Shown here in pieces: positions 38,192 to 46,744 of a DNA stretch of 64,000 bases. The notes under the pieces were generated by a model, which was not told the DNA's origin, made no database searches, and worked only from the letters and a program-made list of their open reading frames with translations. The position numbers and the translations under genes were made by a program. Source of the DNA: Pseudomonadota bacterium (GTDB taxonomy: Bacteria; Desulfobacterota; Binatia; Binatales; Binataceae). The DNA lies in the NCBI GenBank assembly GCA_021323675.1, contig JAJPKP010000007.1:18423-82422 (forward strand), written 5' to 3'. Position 1 is the first letter of the stretch. Every line of letters starts with the position of its first letter.

Positions 38192-38644
38192 TCAAGACCG
38201 CAGCGGGATCGCATGTTGCCCGACCCAACGCACCCAGGGCAGTTCGTTCCTGACCGTGTTCCAGAGGCGTTCATCCGCGGTCCAGCACTCGCATTGTCGG
38301 GATTCCGCAAGGGCCAAGTAGTGCGCGTCGTATGCGCTCGGCAGGGAAAACCGCTCCATAATTTCCAGAGCGCGAAGATTGACCGCAACGTCGTTCTCCA
38401 GCGCTGGCCCATTCTCCAACAGGAATGCTAGGCGTTCCTTGGCGATCTCAAGGCTCAACTGGCCCCGTTTTACCCGTTTCGCGAGGGCATTGGTCGCCTC
38501 ATAGGCAAACAGCGCCGGCGCGGTTAGGCGCCGACGCTGTTTCTGCCACTTTTCTAGAAGCTCCGATGCTTCGTCACTGTACGGCTCCCGCTCGATCCAC
38601 TTAAGCGCGAGGCTCGCATCGACGACCACTTCGTCGGCGCTCAC
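38192..38644 (-). CDS. VapC-type PIN-domain toxin
   Basis: 150 residues. PIN acidic residues: VVVDASLALKWI (first Asp), APALFAYEATNALAKR (Glu), AYDAHYLALAESRQC (Asp) and WTADERLW (Asp). PIN toxins cut RNA. Overlaps its antitoxin gene by 4 nt, as is typical. No vapC variant can be named. Confidence 0.85.
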   Translation of the reverse strand: MSADEVVVDASLALKWIEREPYSDEASELLEKWQKQRRRLTAPALFAYEATNALAKRVKRGQLSLEIAKERLAFLLENGPALENDVAVNLRALEIMERFSLPSAYDAHYLALAESRQCECWTADERLWNTVRNELPWVRWVGQHAIPLRS

Positions 38645-38943
38645 AGTTGGTTATCACGCTCCATCCTGGCTTCGCGGATCAGGTCTACAGAGTCCTCCGG
38701 AAAGGGCGTGGGTTGTTGGGCGCGGAAGGTGGCGAAGCGGCCTAGCGTCTCGGTCGTGATGGTGCCATCGGCCTTTTTCTTGAGTACCCGGCCCGCCGGC
38801 ACCGAGCGATCGAGGAGGCGCGTCACATAGGCCGAGACTGAAAGGTCTTGGGCGGCTGCCGCCACCTTGATGCGGCGCCGTAGCGCGGGAGGTATATCAA
38901 GCGTAAGCCGGGGCCGGTTCGTCTTGGTGATAGATCTTGCCAT
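38641..38943 (-). CDS. VapB-like antitoxin, ribbon-helix-helix type
   Basis: 100 residues. RHH-like stretch PRLTLDIPPALRRRIKVAAA and LSVSAYVTRLLDRSV, then an acidic, disordered C-terminus that would wrap the toxin. Stop overlaps the PIN gene start (ATGA). It should repress its own promoter in the 101-nt gap shared with the divergent DUF262 gene. Confidence 0.82.
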   Translation of the reverse strand: MARSITKTNRPRLTLDIPPALRRRIKVAAAAQDLSVSAYVTRLLDRSVPAGRVLKKKADGTITTETLGRFATFRAQQPTPFPEDSVDLIREARMERDNQL

Positions 38944-39044
38944 CGTCTGATACCGTTTTCCCGCTAATTTAGCTACATTCTACACGATTGACGCTTTCGG
39001 TGTCATGGCGTCAGAGGGGTCGAAAATCTTGAGAGGAGAGACCG

Positions 39045-40460
39045 TTGGAAGCACGCGACCGCCGTCTTCCCGATTGGTTCATTCGAATCCGAACCGGTCA
39101 AGTTCGATTGCCGCGATTTCAGCGCTTCGAGGCGTGGAGCCATGATCGAGTCGCCGCTTTGCTTGAGACGGTGTTAAGGGGTTTGCCCGCTGGGGCTGCA
39201 TTGATCCTTGAGGTCGGTGATAAAGAACCGTTTAGAAGCCGCTCCATTGTAGGGGCGCCGCAGCCAACTGAAAGGGTCACGGAGCATCTCCTGGATGGCC
39301 AGCAAAGGATAACCGCGTTGTGGCGGAGCATGCACGATAACTATGAGGATCGAACCTATTTTGCCTACTTCGAGCCCGACGAGGAACACGACGGAGCGGT
39401 GATTCCTAAGGTCTATGGACAGCCACGCTGGTGGCGGAACGGAACGCGCTATCCTGTCTGGGCGGACGATCCAGTAAAGATTGACGCGAAAGGATACGTC
39501 CCCGTGAGTCTGCTAAGGCCTAGCGATTTTGACAAGGACATTACTGCTTGGTGCAAAACGGCGCTGGCAGGTAATGCCGAGGCGGTCCTCGATCTCAAGG
39601 ACAGGATTAACGACCTTCGGAAGCGAGTCAGTGAGTTCAATCTGCCGTTTCTTTCTCTGCCGATTGGTACGGCTAGAGACGTGGCGCTCGACGTGTTCAT
39701 CAAAATGAACACGAGCGCAGTTCCTCTCAGCGCGTTCGATATCGTCGTGGCGCAGGTCGAAGATGCCACGGGTCGATCACTGCACGAATTGGTAGGGTCT
39801 CTTAGAGCCAAAGCGCCGCAAGCAGATGCCTATGGCGACGCGTCCGATTTCATGTTGCGAGTGGCCGCGATGCGCGGCGATCGTCCGCCGACTCAAGCGA
39901 GCTTCTTGCGACTTGACTTCGACAGGCTGGTTGCTGATTGGGAGAAGATTGTAGATGGCATCAGCTTTGCCACCGATTTGCTCGACCAAGAGCGCATTTA
40001 CGATGCCGAAAGACTGCCGACAGATATCGTAATTCCGGTCCTCTCTGCCCTTAAAGATGATGTTCCCCCGGCATTGGACGAGCGCGGTAACGTGCTGACA
40101 CTTCTCAGGCGTTACATCTGGCGTGCTTTCCTCACGCGTAGATACGAAAGCTCCGCCGGGACGCGCTCTTTGCAGGACTTGCGCGGCCTTCGAAGCGCGA
40201 TCAAGGGGAACTCTGACCCAAAGGGAATACCGATCTTTGATGAAAGCGAGTTTCCGCTGCCGACTATAGACGAGATAAAGAGAGCCCGCTGGCCTAAAAC
40301 GCGGGACATACTGGCGCGAGGAATCTCGGCCATTTCCCTTCGCGAAGGTGCGCTCGACTTGGCAGACGGTACGCCCGCAAATCGAACCGCCTTGCCGCAT
40401 CGAGACTCCAGGGCTGCTGGCCTCGAGGCTAACAATGATGAAATCTCTGGCCCCATCTAG
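39045..40460 (+). CDS. DUF262 (GmrSD-like) protein with a shortened C-terminus
   Basis: 471 residues. The DUF262 ParB-like domain is clear: RLPRFQRFEAWSHDRVAALL, LLDGQQRITALW, and DVFIKMNTSAVPLSAFDIVV. In GmrSD-type restriction proteins a DUF1524 HNH domain follows. Here the chain ends soon after DLADGTPANRTALPHRD and ends at EISGPI without the expected H-x-x-P and Asn motifs. Start is a TTG at 39045 behind GAGAGGAG; no earlier ATG fits. Probably a truncated or nuclease-dead modified-DNA restriction gene. Confidence 0.75.
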   Translation: MEARDRRLPDWFIRIRTGQVRLPRFQRFEAWSHDRVAALLETVLRGLPAGAALILEVGDKEPFRSRSIVGAPQPTERVTEHLLDGQQRITALWRSMHDNYEDRTYFAYFEPDEEHDGAVIPKVYGQPRWWRNGTRYPVWADDPVKIDAKGYVPVSLLRPSDFDKDITAWCKTALAGNAEAVLDLKDRINDLRKRVSEFNLPFLSLPIGTARDVALDVFIKMNTSAVPLSAFDIVVAQVEDATGRSLHELVGSLRAKAPQADAYGDASDFMLRVAAMRGDRPPTQASFLRLDFDRLVADWEKIVDGISFATDLLDQERIYDAERLPTDIVIPVLSALKDDVPPALDERGNVLTLLRRYIWRAFLTRRYESSAGTRSLQDLRGLRSAIKGNSDPKGIPIFDESEFPLPTIDEIKRARWPKTRDILARGISAISLREGALDLADGTPANRTALPHRDSRAAGLEANNDEISGPI

Positions 40461-40631
40461 AGGCGTTCCGCTGGGAACGACGTGGCACGATGGCGTTACT
40501 GTTGTGCCTTCTATTGCGAACTGAGCGCCAGCGCCAGCCAACCTAAGAGCCTGCGACATGCTACGGCTCCAACGTCAATGCCTGTGTCGACGCCCCCATT
40601 GACTGTTCCTGCTGTGTCAGTGCATTGTTCG

Positions 40632-40650
40632 TGCATCGTCGTACGATGCA
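40632..40650 (+). promoter_or_regulatory. Palindrome across the start codon of the RHH gene
   Basis: TGCATCGT (40632-40639) and ACGATGCA (40643-40650) are exact complements with a 3-base centre. The ATG of the RHH protein (40646) lies inside the right arm, and a third half-site TGCATTGT stands at 40621-40628. A good candidate for an operator bound by the RHH protein itself, which leads the restriction-modification operon. Confidence 0.5.
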
Positions 40651-40891
40651 AGGCACACTGACCATCCGAATAGACGCGACGCTGAAGCAAAAGGCCGAGG
40701 AGAAAGCCGCCGCAGAGGACGAGACCCTTTCGCAAGTGGTGCGGCGCGCTCTTCGAGAATACGTGTCCCCGCGCCATCCCTCATCTGCCCCCCGCGGACA
40801 AAGTGCGCTCAAGTCGCAAACACGCATAACGCCGAAAAGCCGCAAGTGCCATAGCACCCGCATGGTCAAAGGGAGGAAACCGGAACAATGA
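40646..40891 (+). CDS. Small ribbon-helix-helix regulator
   Basis: 81 residues. TLTIRIDATLKQKAEEKAAA then EDETLSQVVRRALREYV is an RHH DNA-binding fold in the CopG/Arc style; the last 35 residues are basic and disordered. A palindrome covers its start codon. Its stop overlaps the start of the next small frame (ATGA), and the Vsr-Dcm genes follow, so it probably controls this operon. Confidence 0.7.
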   Translation: MQGTLTIRIDATLKQKAEEKAAAEDETLSQVVRRALREYVSPRHPSSAPRGQSALKSQTRITPKSRKCHSTRMVKGRKPEQ

Positions 40892-41073
40892 ACGCCAACC
40901 AGGCCCAAACACGGGAGCGATTTAGCTACAACGATTTCATCAGCCACACACTCCAACTGAGCGGACACGGCAAATGCGGAGCTTCGGAGTGGCCGTACGA
41001 CGTCACACTGACCTCGAAACCCTGCTTCATGGGCGGGGGACAGGATAAATTCGCACCGTGTGGAATCTGCTAG
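40888..41073 (+). CDS. 61-residue hypothetical protein coupled to the RHH gene
   Basis: Begins in a 4-nt overlap with the RHH gene and ends CFMGGGQDKFAPCGIC. Four Cys residues in two groups could bind a metal. No homologue known to me. The tight coupling supports translation; the short length leaves doubt. Confidence 0.4.
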   Translation: MNANQAQTRERFSYNDFISHTLQLSGHGKCGASEWPYDVTLTSKPCFMGGGQDKFAPCGIC

Positions 41074-41140
41074 GACTGCCAGAACGTGACGCCTGGGCAC
41101 TAGCCCGATGCGCTGCGCCTCCTGCCATTAGAGAGCGGAC

Positions 41141-41635
41141 GTGGATGCGAAGGGAATGAACGGAGGATCGAGCAAGACACCTTCCTTTAGAGGTTTATTG
41201 GCGGCATCGCGGTCAAGTTCGTACGCGAAGAAGATGACCCGCAATTCCAATACCACCCACGAGCATCTGTTGCGGATTACGCTTTGGAAGCGCGGGTTGC
41301 GCTATCGAAAGAACGTACCGACGCTTCCTGGAAAGCCCGATATCGTTTTCCACAGAGAGCGCGTGGCGGTATTTTGCGATGGCGATTTCTGGCACGGACG
41401 GCATTGGCGGCGCCTATCGGGCAAGCTCCGCGCAGGAACCAACCCTTCCTACTGGACTGGCAAGATAAGCGCGAACCGCAGCCGTGACCGCCGCGTCACC
41501 CGACTGCTGAAAACCGAAGGGTGGACCGTCATTCGGATTTGGGAGACGGATATCCGCCGAGATCCAGAGCGAGTCGCATGCATCGTGGAACGCCTCGTTC
41601 AAAGGAGCCGACGCGGCGACGATGCGATTCATTGA
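41141..41635 (+). CDS. vsr: Very-short-patch-repair (Vsr) endonuclease
   Basis: 164 residues. Vsr core: LPGKPDIVFHRERVAVFCDG, DFWHGRHW with the Asp/His active site, and GWTVIRIWETDIRRDPE at the end. Vsr nicks T:G mismatches made by deamination of 5-methylcytosine, or acts as a restriction-type nuclease in mobile systems. The first 30 residues are not conserved; starts at 41141 (GTG), 41156 or later (MTRNSNTTHEH) are all possible. Ends 14 nt inside the Dcm gene. Confidence 0.88.
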   Translation: MDAKGMNGGSSKTPSFRGLLAASRSSSYAKKMTRNSNTTHEHLLRITLWKRGLRYRKNVPTLPGKPDIVFHRERVAVFCDGDFWHGRHWRRLSGKLRAGTNPSYWTGKISANRSRDRRVTRLLKTEGWTVIRIWETDIRRDPERVACIVERLVQRSRRGDDAIH

Positions 41636-42965
41636 TCTGTTTGCGGGACTTGGCGGGTTTCATGTCGGGCTCGCCAGTCTCGGACACGAGTGCGTTTTCG
41701 CGAGCGAACTGGATACTCATCTTCAAGAACTTTACGAGAAAAATTTCGGCCTGCGCCCCCACGGCGACATCCGCACCATATCGGCCGATCTAGTGCCTTC
41801 CCATGACGTTCTGTGCGCCGGCTCACCCTGTCAGCCGTTCTCGAAGGCGGGAGGCCAGCAGGGCTTCGATTGCCCGAGATGGGGAGATCTTTTCGGGCAT
41901 GTGCTGCGCCTCCTCAAACACCACAAGCCGAAATTCCTCATCCTTGAGAATGTTCCCAATCTTGAGCGACACGATAACGGCGACACGTGGTCTCAACTGC
42001 AGCGTGAACTGTGCGCCGCCGGCTACGAAATCAGCACCAAACATCTCTCGCCTCATCAGTACGGCGTTCCGCAGATCAGGGAGCGCGTGTTTATTGTCGG
42101 AAGCCGGTCAGGCCTGACGCATTTCGCATGGCCACAACAAGCGGACGAGGCCGATCTCTCTATAAGCTCCGTCCTCGACAAAAATCCCGAAGACGCGAAA
42201 CCCATTTCGTCGCACGCAAAGAAGTGCCTTCAGGTATGGCAGGCCTTCATCAAGGCATTTCCGAAAAAAGAGGAGTTGCCCTCGTTTCCCATCTGGTCAA
42301 TGGAATTCGGGGCCACCTACCCGTTTGAAAAGGAGACGCCGCACGCGCTCGGGAGCCGAAGACTAAGGAAATATCGCGGTAGTCACGGAATCCCGCTTAG
42401 TTGGTATCCGGCGGCACTGCGAATGGACGGTCTGCCCTCGTATGCCTGCACCAAAGAGGACTCATTTCCACATTGGAAGGTGCTGTTCATCCAGCAGAAT
42501 CGCGAGTTCTATAAGCGCCACAAGAAGTGGATAAAACCCTGGCTCCCGCGCATTCTCGATTTCCCCCCGAGCTTTCAAAAACTGGAATGGAACTGCAAGG
42601 GAGAAAAGCGCAACATCTGGGACTACGTGATCCAGTTCCGCGCATCCGGTGTCCGCATCAAGCGCCCGACGACCGCTCCGTCGCTGATCGCCATGACCAC
42701 CACTCAGGTGCCAATCATCGGATGGGAGCGCCGGTACATGACTCCTCGCGAGTGCGCGCGCCTTCAAAGCCTTCATGAACTGAAACATCTGCCGCACGCG
42801 CCCACCAGAGCCTTCAAGGCGCTTGGCAACGCCGTCAACAGTGAGTTGGTCCGTCTCATCGGCGCAAGCCTCCTGGCCCCACGCCCTGAGCACCGCGCCA
42901 CTCTCACAGCGGGAGACTTTAATCGGCTTGGCCAGGCTGAGCCTGCAAACCATGCCGCAATCTGA
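41622..42965 (+). CDS. dcm: DNA (cytosine-5) methyltransferase
   Basis: 447 residues. All C5-methyltransferase landmarks are present: motif I FIDLFAGLGGFHVGL, motif IV GSPCQPFSKAGG with the catalytic Cys, motif VI ILENVPNL, motif VIII PQIRERVFIVG, and motif X ALGNAVNSELV. An unusually long region of about 150 residues between VIII and IX should hold target recognition. Protects or marks host DNA within the R-M operon. Translationally overlapped with vsr before and the ATPase gene after it, 14 nt each. Confidence 0.93.
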   Translation: MRFIDLFAGLGGFHVGLASLGHECVFASELDTHLQELYEKNFGLRPHGDIRTISADLVPSHDVLCAGSPCQPFSKAGGQQGFDCPRWGDLFGHVLRLLKHHKPKFLILENVPNLERHDNGDTWSQLQRELCAAGYEISTKHLSPHQYGVPQIRERVFIVGSRSGLTHFAWPQQADEADLSISSVLDKNPEDAKPISSHAKKCLQVWQAFIKAFPKKEELPSFPIWSMEFGATYPFEKETPHALGSRRLRKYRGSHGIPLSWYPAALRMDGLPSYACTKEDSFPHWKVLFIQQNREFYKRHKKWIKPWLPRILDFPPSFQKLEWNCKGEKRNIWDYVIQFRASGVRIKRPTTAPSLIAMTTTQVPIIGWERRYMTPRECARLQSLHELKHLPHAPTRAFKALGNAVNSELVRLIGASLLAPRPEHRATLTAGDFNRLGQAEPANHAAI

Positions 42966-44508
42966 GCAAAGGGCGACCCTTCCTCCCCGCGTCAGCATTC
43001 GTCCCGGCGTCGGGATCTTGTCCGTTCTCCGGCACCTGAATTACAAGGCGTGGTTCGCAATGGCGGAATTCGTCGATAATTCTCTCCAGAGTTATCTGCA
43101 AAATCGCGAAAAGCTTCAGGGGCTTCACGGAAATGATCTCCGGCTGAAAGTCGAAGTCGAGATCGAGCGTTCCGACGAGGTCCGTATCAAGATAAGGGAC
43201 AACGCCGCCGGCATTGCCACTGCCGACTATGCGCGCGCCTTCCGCCCGGCGGAGTTGCCCACGGACCGCAGCGGCTTCGCCGAGTTCGGCATGGGCATGA
43301 AAAGTGCCGCGTGCTGGTTCGCGCCCCGCTGGAAGGTCAGGACATCAGCCCTAGGCGAGCCCATCGAACGAACAATCTCCCTTGATATCGAAACTATCGT
43401 GCGCGATTCCATCGAAGAGCTCGACGTTGTGGAACACCCCGCTGGCGTCAACGACCACTTCACGGAGATCACGCTGATCGATCCGTATGACAAGCTTCAG
43501 ACGAAGACCGCCAGCAAGATCAAGGATCATCTCGCGAGCATCTATAGGATATTTCTGCGCGAGCAAGCGATGGAGTTGTGGTTCAACGGCGATCGATTGA
43601 CTTACGAAATTCCGAAGATATTGGTCGCGCCATTCAAGAAGACGCCGAACGAGGAACCCCGGCGCTGGTATCGCGAGTTCAGTTTCGACTTCGGGCTTGG
43701 GCTGCGAGCATCCGGGTTCGCGGCGATCCGGGAAGTTGCCAGCACCTCCACAGCCGGATTTGCATTGTTCAGGCGCAAGCGGCTGATCGAGGGCAGCCTC
43801 GATGAGCCCTACCGGCCGGAATATGTTTTCGGCACGGGCAACTCCTACCGCAAGCAGCGCCTCATCGGCGAGATCCATCTCGAAGGTTTCGAGGTCAGTC
43901 ACACCAAGGACGGATTCAAGTGGGAAGATCATGAACAGCCGTTCCTTGAGCTTTTGTACGACGAGCTCGAAAAGCATGGCCTTCCTTTGCTTTCGCAGGC
44001 GGAATTGTACCGGGCGCGCGAGGCGCAGCGCGACCTTCGGGCCGAGGCCGAGAAAGCCAGTGCCCGCATTGCAGAGACGGTTGAAAAGGAAGTCCCGCGT
44101 GTTCTCGAAGAGCAAGCCGCCGCGCGCCCGTTTCTTGAGCCTCTGCCGGCAGCGGCTCCGCCCGATCGATCGGCCAGTTCGCGGCTCATCGAAGTCGACC
44201 ACCGCGGAGCGAAATGGCGCATCACGATCGAATTGGCAATGGACCCGGCCATCGAGGATTGGATTTCCATCGCCGACAAGCCGGCGGAACGCGGACAGCC
44301 TCGGGCCATCACCGTCCGTATGTCGCTCGCCCACCCATTCATGCAACAATTCTGTCGGGCGGATTCCGAGGAGATCGAGGCGCTGGCGCGCGTTGCCGCC
44401 GCGATAGGGCTTGCCGAGATAACGGCTCGCGACGCGGGCGTTCCGCAATACGGCACCATTCGCCGCAATATCAATCAGCTCTTGCGGGAGGCCCTCTCGA
44501 AACCATGA
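42952..44508 (+). CDS. MORC-like GHKL ATPase of the R-M operon
   Basis: 518 residues from ATG 42952. N-terminal GHKL ATPase motifs: AMAEFVDNSLQSYL (N box), IKIRDNAAGIATADY (G1) and SGFAEFGMGMKSAACWF (G2), then an S5-like domain. A coiled region at about 340-400 (REAQRDLRAEAEKASARIAE) precedes a beta-rich C-terminus. Prokaryotic MORC/MutL-like ATPases of this type are known beside Z1 and C5-methylase genes, where they are thought to power restriction. Good family support. Confidence 0.88.
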   Translation: MPQSEQRATLPPRVSIRPGVGILSVLRHLNYKAWFAMAEFVDNSLQSYLQNREKLQGLHGNDLRLKVEVEIERSDEVRIKIRDNAAGIATADYARAFRPAELPTDRSGFAEFGMGMKSAACWFAPRWKVRTSALGEPIERTISLDIETIVRDSIEELDVVEHPAGVNDHFTEITLIDPYDKLQTKTASKIKDHLASIYRIFLREQAMELWFNGDRLTYEIPKILVAPFKKTPNEEPRRWYREFSFDFGLGLRASGFAAIREVASTSTAGFALFRRKRLIEGSLDEPYRPEYVFGTGNSYRKQRLIGEIHLEGFEVSHTKDGFKWEDHEQPFLELLYDELEKHGLPLLSQAELYRAREAQRDLRAEAEKASARIAETVEKEVPRVLEEQAAARPFLEPLPAAAPPDRSASSRLIEVDHRGAKWRITIELAMDPAIEDWISIADKPAERGQPRAITVRMSLAHPFMQQFCRADSEEIEALARVAAAIGLAEITARDAGVPQYGTIRRNINQLLREALSKP

Positions 44509-44520
44509 CGGAGCGATTTT

Positions 44521-46737
44521 GTGCCTAACGCCGACGGCGAATTGATAACTCCCCAGGAGGAGCTTCCGCCAGGGAGCCGGTGGCTTCCCGTTCGGGGCGC
44601 TGAAGTCCGAGACCTTCTTGCTCACCTCCAGCTTGATGACCAGAGCACCGAGCGCCTGGTCTCCGAAGCGACCACCATCCTCAGCAAGTGCCTGCCGCCT
44701 CATGGCGCCGCAGATTCGACGACCGGTCTGGTTCTGGGCTACGTTCAAAGCGGCAAAACCATGTCGTTTACGACGGTCGCCGCACTCGCCCGCGATAACG
44801 CGTTCCCGATGGTCATCGTCGTCACGGGAGTCAGCAACCCGCTGCTTGACCAGTCGACACGACGGCTTGAACAGGACCTTCGCCTTCAGGAAAACCGCAA
44901 ATGGCGCCTGCTCCGCAATCCCAAGCCCATTGATCGTCATGCAATCAGCGACGTGCTCGCCGACTGGCGGGACGGGAGGCTGCCGGAACATCGCCGCAAG
45001 ACTGTTCTGATCACAGTCCTTAAGCAAACAACCAACCTTCGAAACCTCATCCGCGTGCTCGAACAACTCGACCTTTCGACATTACCCGTCCTTGTCATCG
45101 ACGATGAAGCGGACCAGGCCGGACTGAATACTCGCGTCGGCCAGGCGACGCCGAGCACTACCTACCAGCGTCTCGTGGCCCTGCGGCAAAACCTGCCGCA
45201 TCACGCCTACCTCCAGTATACGGCCACACCGCAAGCGCCGTTGCTTATCAACATCATCGATGTCCTGTCTCCTGAATTCGTCGAGCTCCTGACCCCCGGC
45301 CCCGACTATGTCGGAGGACAGACTTTCTTTGACGAACGACCGAACCTTGTGCGCGTCATACCGGCGAACGAGATCCCAGGCCGCAACGCGGCGCCTCAGT
45401 GCGTGCCGCCCTCGCTGATCGAAGCTTTACGCCTGTTTTTTCTAGGAGTGGCGGCCGGGTTTACGCTAGCCGAGGATCAACTCCCCCGCCGCAACCGCTC
45501 GATGCTTGTTCATCCATCGCGAGAGACTGCCGGCCACAGCCAGTACTTTCACTGGATCACGCAGATCAGGCAGCAATGGATGGATATCCTCCGCCTGCAA
45601 CCCACTGACTCCGAGCGCCTTAACTTTGTCGAAACATTCAGGCCCCAATACGACGATCTTGCCGGCACCGTCGCCGACCTTCCCGGCTTCGATGCGCTCG
45701 CCGCAGAACTCGAATACTCCATTCGGCAAACGATGGTGCTGGAGGTCAATGCGCGCCCGACGACCCCTCAACCCGACTGGCGAGACTACTCATGGATCCT
45801 CGTCGGCGGCCAGGCGATGGACCGCGGCTACACCGTGGAGGGCTTGACGGTCACCTACATGCCGCGAGACATGGGCGTGGGCAACGCCGACACCATCGAG
45901 CAGCGCGCCCGGTTTTTTGGCTACAAGCGCAGATATATCGGCTATTGCCGCGTGTTTCTCGAATCAGGCGTGCGCGATGCGTTCCAGTTCTACGTCGAGC
46001 ACGAAGCAGACATCCGTCGCCGCCTCGCCGAACACCGCGATACCGGAAGGCCGCTCAGCGAATGGCGTCGCGCCTTTTTCATGGATAGCAACTTGCGCCC
46101 GACCCGCCGCCAAGTTCTCGATCTCGATTACCGGCAGGATACGGTTTCCGACGATTGGTTCTGGCCCAAGGTGCCGCACGGCACGGCCGAGTTACTGGAC
46201 GCCAATCGCGCGACCGTCCGCAATTTCATTGAGCGAGTCACGTGGGCAGAATCGCCAGGCGACCCTCGCAGGACCCCCGAGCAGATCCATCTGGTCGCCG
46301 AAGATGTTCCGCTTCGACTAGCTTACGAGGAGTTGCTAATACCTTTGAGGCTCACCGAAGCGCGGGACTCTCAAATCTTCACCGGCCTGCTTCTGCAGGT
46401 TAAAGCCTATCTGGACAACCACGAAGACGCGGCCTGCACCATCTACCAGATGAGTCAGGGCCAGAGCCGGCTGCGCAGCGTCAACGACAACGATGAAATT
46501 CCCACGCTGTTCCAAGGCGCCAACTACGCGGACGCAGCCCACACGGACCCGATCTATCCTGGCGACGAGCGCGAGCGCGGTCTTCGTGGCGTGACGATTC
46601 AGATTCACACTCTTGAGGTAAGGAAAGGCGGCCAAGGACCGCGAGGGCAAGGCCCTCTCATCGCCAACGACGTTCCCGCCGTAGCCGTGTGGATCCCCCA
46701 GGACATGGCGCGGGACTGGCTCGTGCAGGAACGCTGA
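44521..46737 (+). CDS. Z1-domain superfamily II-like NTPase
   Basis: 738 residues, GTG start with GGAG eight bases upstream. P-loop in VLGYVQSGKTMSFTTVAALA, then PVLVIDDEADQAGLN as the Walker B/DEAD-like motif, and the Z1 signature YLQYTATPQAPLLIN and VGGQAMDRGYTVEGLTVTYM. Z1 proteins occur with MORC ATPases in restriction-like systems. Follows the ATPase gene by 12 nt. Confidence 0.92.
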   Translation: MPNADGELITPQEELPPGSRWLPVRGAEVRDLLAHLQLDDQSTERLVSEATTILSKCLPPHGAADSTTGLVLGYVQSGKTMSFTTVAALARDNAFPMVIVVTGVSNPLLDQSTRRLEQDLRLQENRKWRLLRNPKPIDRHAISDVLADWRDGRLPEHRRKTVLITVLKQTTNLRNLIRVLEQLDLSTLPVLVIDDEADQAGLNTRVGQATPSTTYQRLVALRQNLPHHAYLQYTATPQAPLLINIIDVLSPEFVELLTPGPDYVGGQTFFDERPNLVRVIPANEIPGRNAAPQCVPPSLIEALRLFFLGVAAGFTLAEDQLPRRNRSMLVHPSRETAGHSQYFHWITQIRQQWMDILRLQPTDSERLNFVETFRPQYDDLAGTVADLPGFDALAAELEYSIRQTMVLEVNARPTTPQPDWRDYSWILVGGQAMDRGYTVEGLTVTYMPRDMGVGNADTIEQRARFFGYKRRYIGYCRVFLESGVRDAFQFYVEHEADIRRRLAEHRDTGRPLSEWRRAFFMDSNLRPTRRQVLDLDYRQDTVSDDWFWPKVPHGTAELLDANRATVRNFIERVTWAESPGDPRRTPEQIHLVAEDVPLRLAYEELLIPLRLTEARDSQIFTGLLLQVKAYLDNHEDAACTIYQMSQGQSRLRSVNDNDEIPTLFQGANYADAAHTDPIYPGDERERGLRGVTIQIHTLEVRKGGQGPRGQGPLIANDVPAVAVWIPQDMARDWLVQER

Positions 46738-46744
46738 GGCAAGC

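Noticed and set aside
43351..45066. 571-codon minus-strand frame across the R-M operon
   Set aside because: Antisense to the MORC ATPase and Z1 genes, which have conserved motifs; the product has none.
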